Assembly: GCA_900754435.1 (NCBI GenBank)
Contig: CAAECT010000189.1
Location: 1-7,021 of the forward strand
From: an uncultured Collinsella sp.
GTDB lineage: Bacteria > Actinomycetota > Coriobacteriia > Coriobacteriales > Coriobacteriaceae
Reading direction: 5' to 3'
Length of the DNA stretch: 7,021 nucleotides
Below the pieces are notes generated by a model, which ran no database searches, was not told where the DNA came from, and saw only the letters and a list, made by a program, of their open reading frames with translations. Within the stretch, counting starts at the first letter, position 1; every line of letters begins with the position of its first letter. Made by a program: the position numbers and the translations under genes. This document shows positions 5,724-7,021 of this stretch, in pieces.

Positions 5724-6854
5724 ATGCCCAACAAACCCGTGAAGATCATCATGCTTACCGGATACCTCGGTGCCGGCAAGACCACGCTGCTCAACCACAT
5801 CCTCGCTAACGACGGCGGCATCCGCGCCGCCGTGATCGTCAACGATATCGGCGAGATCAACGTCGACGCCAGCCTTATCGCCGACGGCGGCCTTTCCGAG
5901 ACCGATGACCTCATCCCGCTCACCAACGGCTGCATCTGCTGCACGCTTTCGGACGACCTGGCCAACCAGCTGCAGGGCATCGCCGATTCGGGCAACTTCG
6001 ACTACATCATCATCGAGGCCTCGGGCATTTGCGAGCCCATCCCCATCGCCTACACCATCTCGAGCTTCTGCGACGAGGCCAAGGTGGGCGGCGAGCCCAA
6101 GCTCGCGCTCGACAACATCGTGGCCGTGGTCGACTGTGCCCGCATGTACGACGAGTTCAACGGCGGTCGCGACCTGCTGGCCGAGGATATCGACGAGGAC
6201 GACATCGAGAGCCTGCTCATCCAGCAGATCGAGTTCTGCTCTACGCTGATCCTCAACAAGACCGATACCGTGAGCCCTGAGCAGATCGCCGAGCTCAAGG
6301 CCATCGTGCGCAGCCTGCAGAAGGACGCCGCGATCGTCGAGGCTCAAAACGGCGAGGTCCCCATGGAGGAGCTGCTCGATACCGACCGCTTCGACTTTAT
6401 GCGCGCCTACAACTCCGCCGCCTGGATCGAGGCCATGGAGCATCCCGAAGAGCACGACGACCCCGAGGTGCTCGAGTACGACATCGAGACCTTTGTATAC
6501 TCGCGCCGCAAGCCGTTTGACCTGCAGAAGTTCACCGATTTTGTTGAGCAGGAGTGGCCCGACGAGGTCATCCGCGTTAAGGGTCCGCTGTGGCAGACCG
6601 GCGATCCGGACATGTGCTACATGTTTGAGCAGGCCGGCCACCAGATGCGCCTGATGGAGAACGGCCTGTTCGTTGACTCGGCGCCCGAGGGCGAGAAGCA
6701 GAAGATCATCGACGAGAACCCCGAGATCATGCAGATTTGGGACGACGAGACGGGCGACCGCATGACGAGCCTGTGCATCATCGGCCGTCACATGGACAAG
6801 GATGCGCTCATCGCCTCCCTTGATGCCTGCCTGACTGACTGGCACCGCGCCTAG
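5724..6854 (+). CDS. COG0523 / CobW-family G3E GTPase, putative metallochaperone
   Basis: 376 aa, a normal length for the family. The N-terminal G3E GTPase domain has the P-loop GYLGAGKTT (13-21), a switch-like VNDIGEINVD (39-48), the metal-binding CxCC motif C70-I-C72-C73, the Walker B-like IIIEASGICEP (95-105) and the guanine motif NKTD (178-181). A CobW_C-like domain covers about 253-375, with FVYSRRKPFD near its start and a final IGRHMDKDALIASLDACL helix. Family members use GTP hydrolysis to deliver metals (zinc, cobalt, nickel, iron) to client proteins in the cytoplasm. Which metal and client apply here cannot be read: no cobalamin, urease or nitrile hydratase genes are nearby, and there is no long His-rich tail, only EHPEEHDD (239-246). 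The codons look more C-ending than those of the c-di-GMP genes, which also explains a long open antisense frame. The gene ends just before a strong terminator. Confidence 0.93.
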   Translation: MPNKPVKIIMLTGYLGAGKTTLLNHILANDGGIRAAVIVNDIGEINVDASLIADGGLSETDDLIPLTNGCICCTLSDDLANQLQGIADSGNFDYIIIEASGICEPIPIAYTISSFCDEAKVGGEPKLALDNIVAVVDCARMYDEFNGGRDLLAEDIDEDDIESLLIQQIEFCSTLILNKTDTVSPEQIAELKAIVRSLQKDAAIVEAQNGEVPMEELLDTDRFDFMRAYNSAAWIEAMEHPEEHDDPEVLEYDIETFVYSRRKPFDLQKFTDFVEQEWPDEVIRVKGPLWQTGDPDMCYMFEQAGHQMRLMENGLFVDSAPEGEKQKIIDENPEIMQIWDDETGDRMTSLCIIGRHMDKDALIASLDACLTDWHRA

Positions 6855-6892
6855 GTTTATCCAAGCGGGCATTTTTCCGCTACGTAACCGCC

Positions 6893-6933
6893 AAACCACC
6901 ACGAAGGTGCCTGTCCCCTTCGTGGTGGTTTTT
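6893..6933 (+). terminator. Intrinsic terminator after the GTPase gene
   Basis: A 15-bp perfect stem is formed by AAACCACCACGAAGG (6893-6907) and its complement (6917-6931), around a 9-nt loop TGCCTGTCC. It is followed by T residues through 6933. It closes the GTPase transcript and separates it from the trmL-like gene. The mirrored A run (6893-6895) is too short to argue strongly for bidirectional use. The stem and loop together contain GGTGCCTGTCCCC (6906-6918). Confidence 0.92.
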
Positions 6934-6954
6934 CGTTCTGAGCCAAGGAGATTC

Positions 6955-7021
6955 ATGTTCAACATTGTGCTGTATGCGCCCGAGATTCCCGCCAATACGG
7001 GCACTATCGGCCGTACCTGCG
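6955..7021 (+). CDS. trmL: tRNA (cytidine(34)-2'-O)-methyltransferase, 5' fragment (TrmL/YibK-like, SpoU family)
   Basis: Only the first 22 codons lie in the window; the rest is cut by its edge. The start reads MFNIVLYAPEIPANTG and continues to RTC. This is the conserved opening of the YibK/TrmL branch of the SPOUT methyltransferases (compare PEIPPNTGNIIR in E. coli YibK, from memory). TrmL methylates the ribose of the wobble base in certain leucine tRNAs using S-adenosylmethionine. AAGGAG (6945-6950) sits 4 nt before the ATG. The gene lies just after the terminator, so it probably has its own promoter in or near the terminator region, which I could not identify. The knotted SAM-binding C-terminus is not visible, so the exact subfamily is not fully secured. 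Confidence 0.85.
   Translation, partial: MFNIVLYAPEIPANTGTIGRTC

Noticed and set aside
6864..6881. Second terminator AGCGG...CCGCT before the main one
   Set aside because: The stem is only 5 bp, the T run is in the loop and none follows the stem. The strong 15-bp terminator downstream explains the region.
5604..7004. 466-codon open frame on the minus strand opposite the GTPase gene
   Set aside because: It lies antisense to a clear COG0523 gene with strong C-ending codon bias, which leaves the opposite frame open. It is rich in V, L, G, D and A with no recognisable domain, and it runs through the terminator and into the trmL-like gene.

Overview
The window looks like chromosomal DNA from a GC-rich bacterium with strong Shine-Dalgarno sites. 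The protein styles resemble Coriobacteriia such as Collinsella. That assignment rests on recall of similar proteins and not on a search. All six genes lie on the + strand. No phage, insertion sequence, CRISPR or RNA gene is visible.

Layout: 1-211 is a gene-free, relatively AT-rich leader with a TATAAT hexamer. 212-2929 encodes a 905-aa soluble cyclic-di-GMP protein ordered coil, intact GGDEF, PAS-like, degenerate GGDEF, second degenerate GGDEF, intact EAL. After a 13-bp perfect hairpin comes 3057-4586, a 509-aa paralogue that has only the first half: coil, intact GGDEF, PAS-like, degenerate GGDEF. 4660-5241 encodes a flavodoxin-fold FMN protein with a four-cysteine motif, preceded by an inverted repeat that covers its ribosome binding site. 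5296-5637 encodes a short ArsC/Spx-fold protein that has lost the usual active-site cysteine. 5724-6854 encodes a COG0523/CobW-type GTPase with a CxCC metal site, followed by a strong intrinsic terminator at 6893-6933. The trmL-like tRNA methyltransferase gene begins at 6955 and runs off the window.

How the genes fit together: the first two are a tandem pair for c-di-GMP turnover. One is predicted to make c-di-GMP only. The other has both a synthesis and a degradation module. Each has a PAS-like domain downstream of its catalytic GGDEF domain, which reverses the usual sensor-then-output order. The next three genes (flavoprotein, ArsC-like protein, metal GTPase) are close together with no intrinsic terminator between them and may be partly co-transcribed, but nothing shows a shared pathway. 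The most noteworthy items are the reversed and modular architecture of the c-di-GMP pair, the Cys-to-Ser change in the ArsC-like protein, the two intergenic dyads, and a GGTGCCTGTCCCC core inside the terminator. I saw no complete, clearly new multi-gene system.
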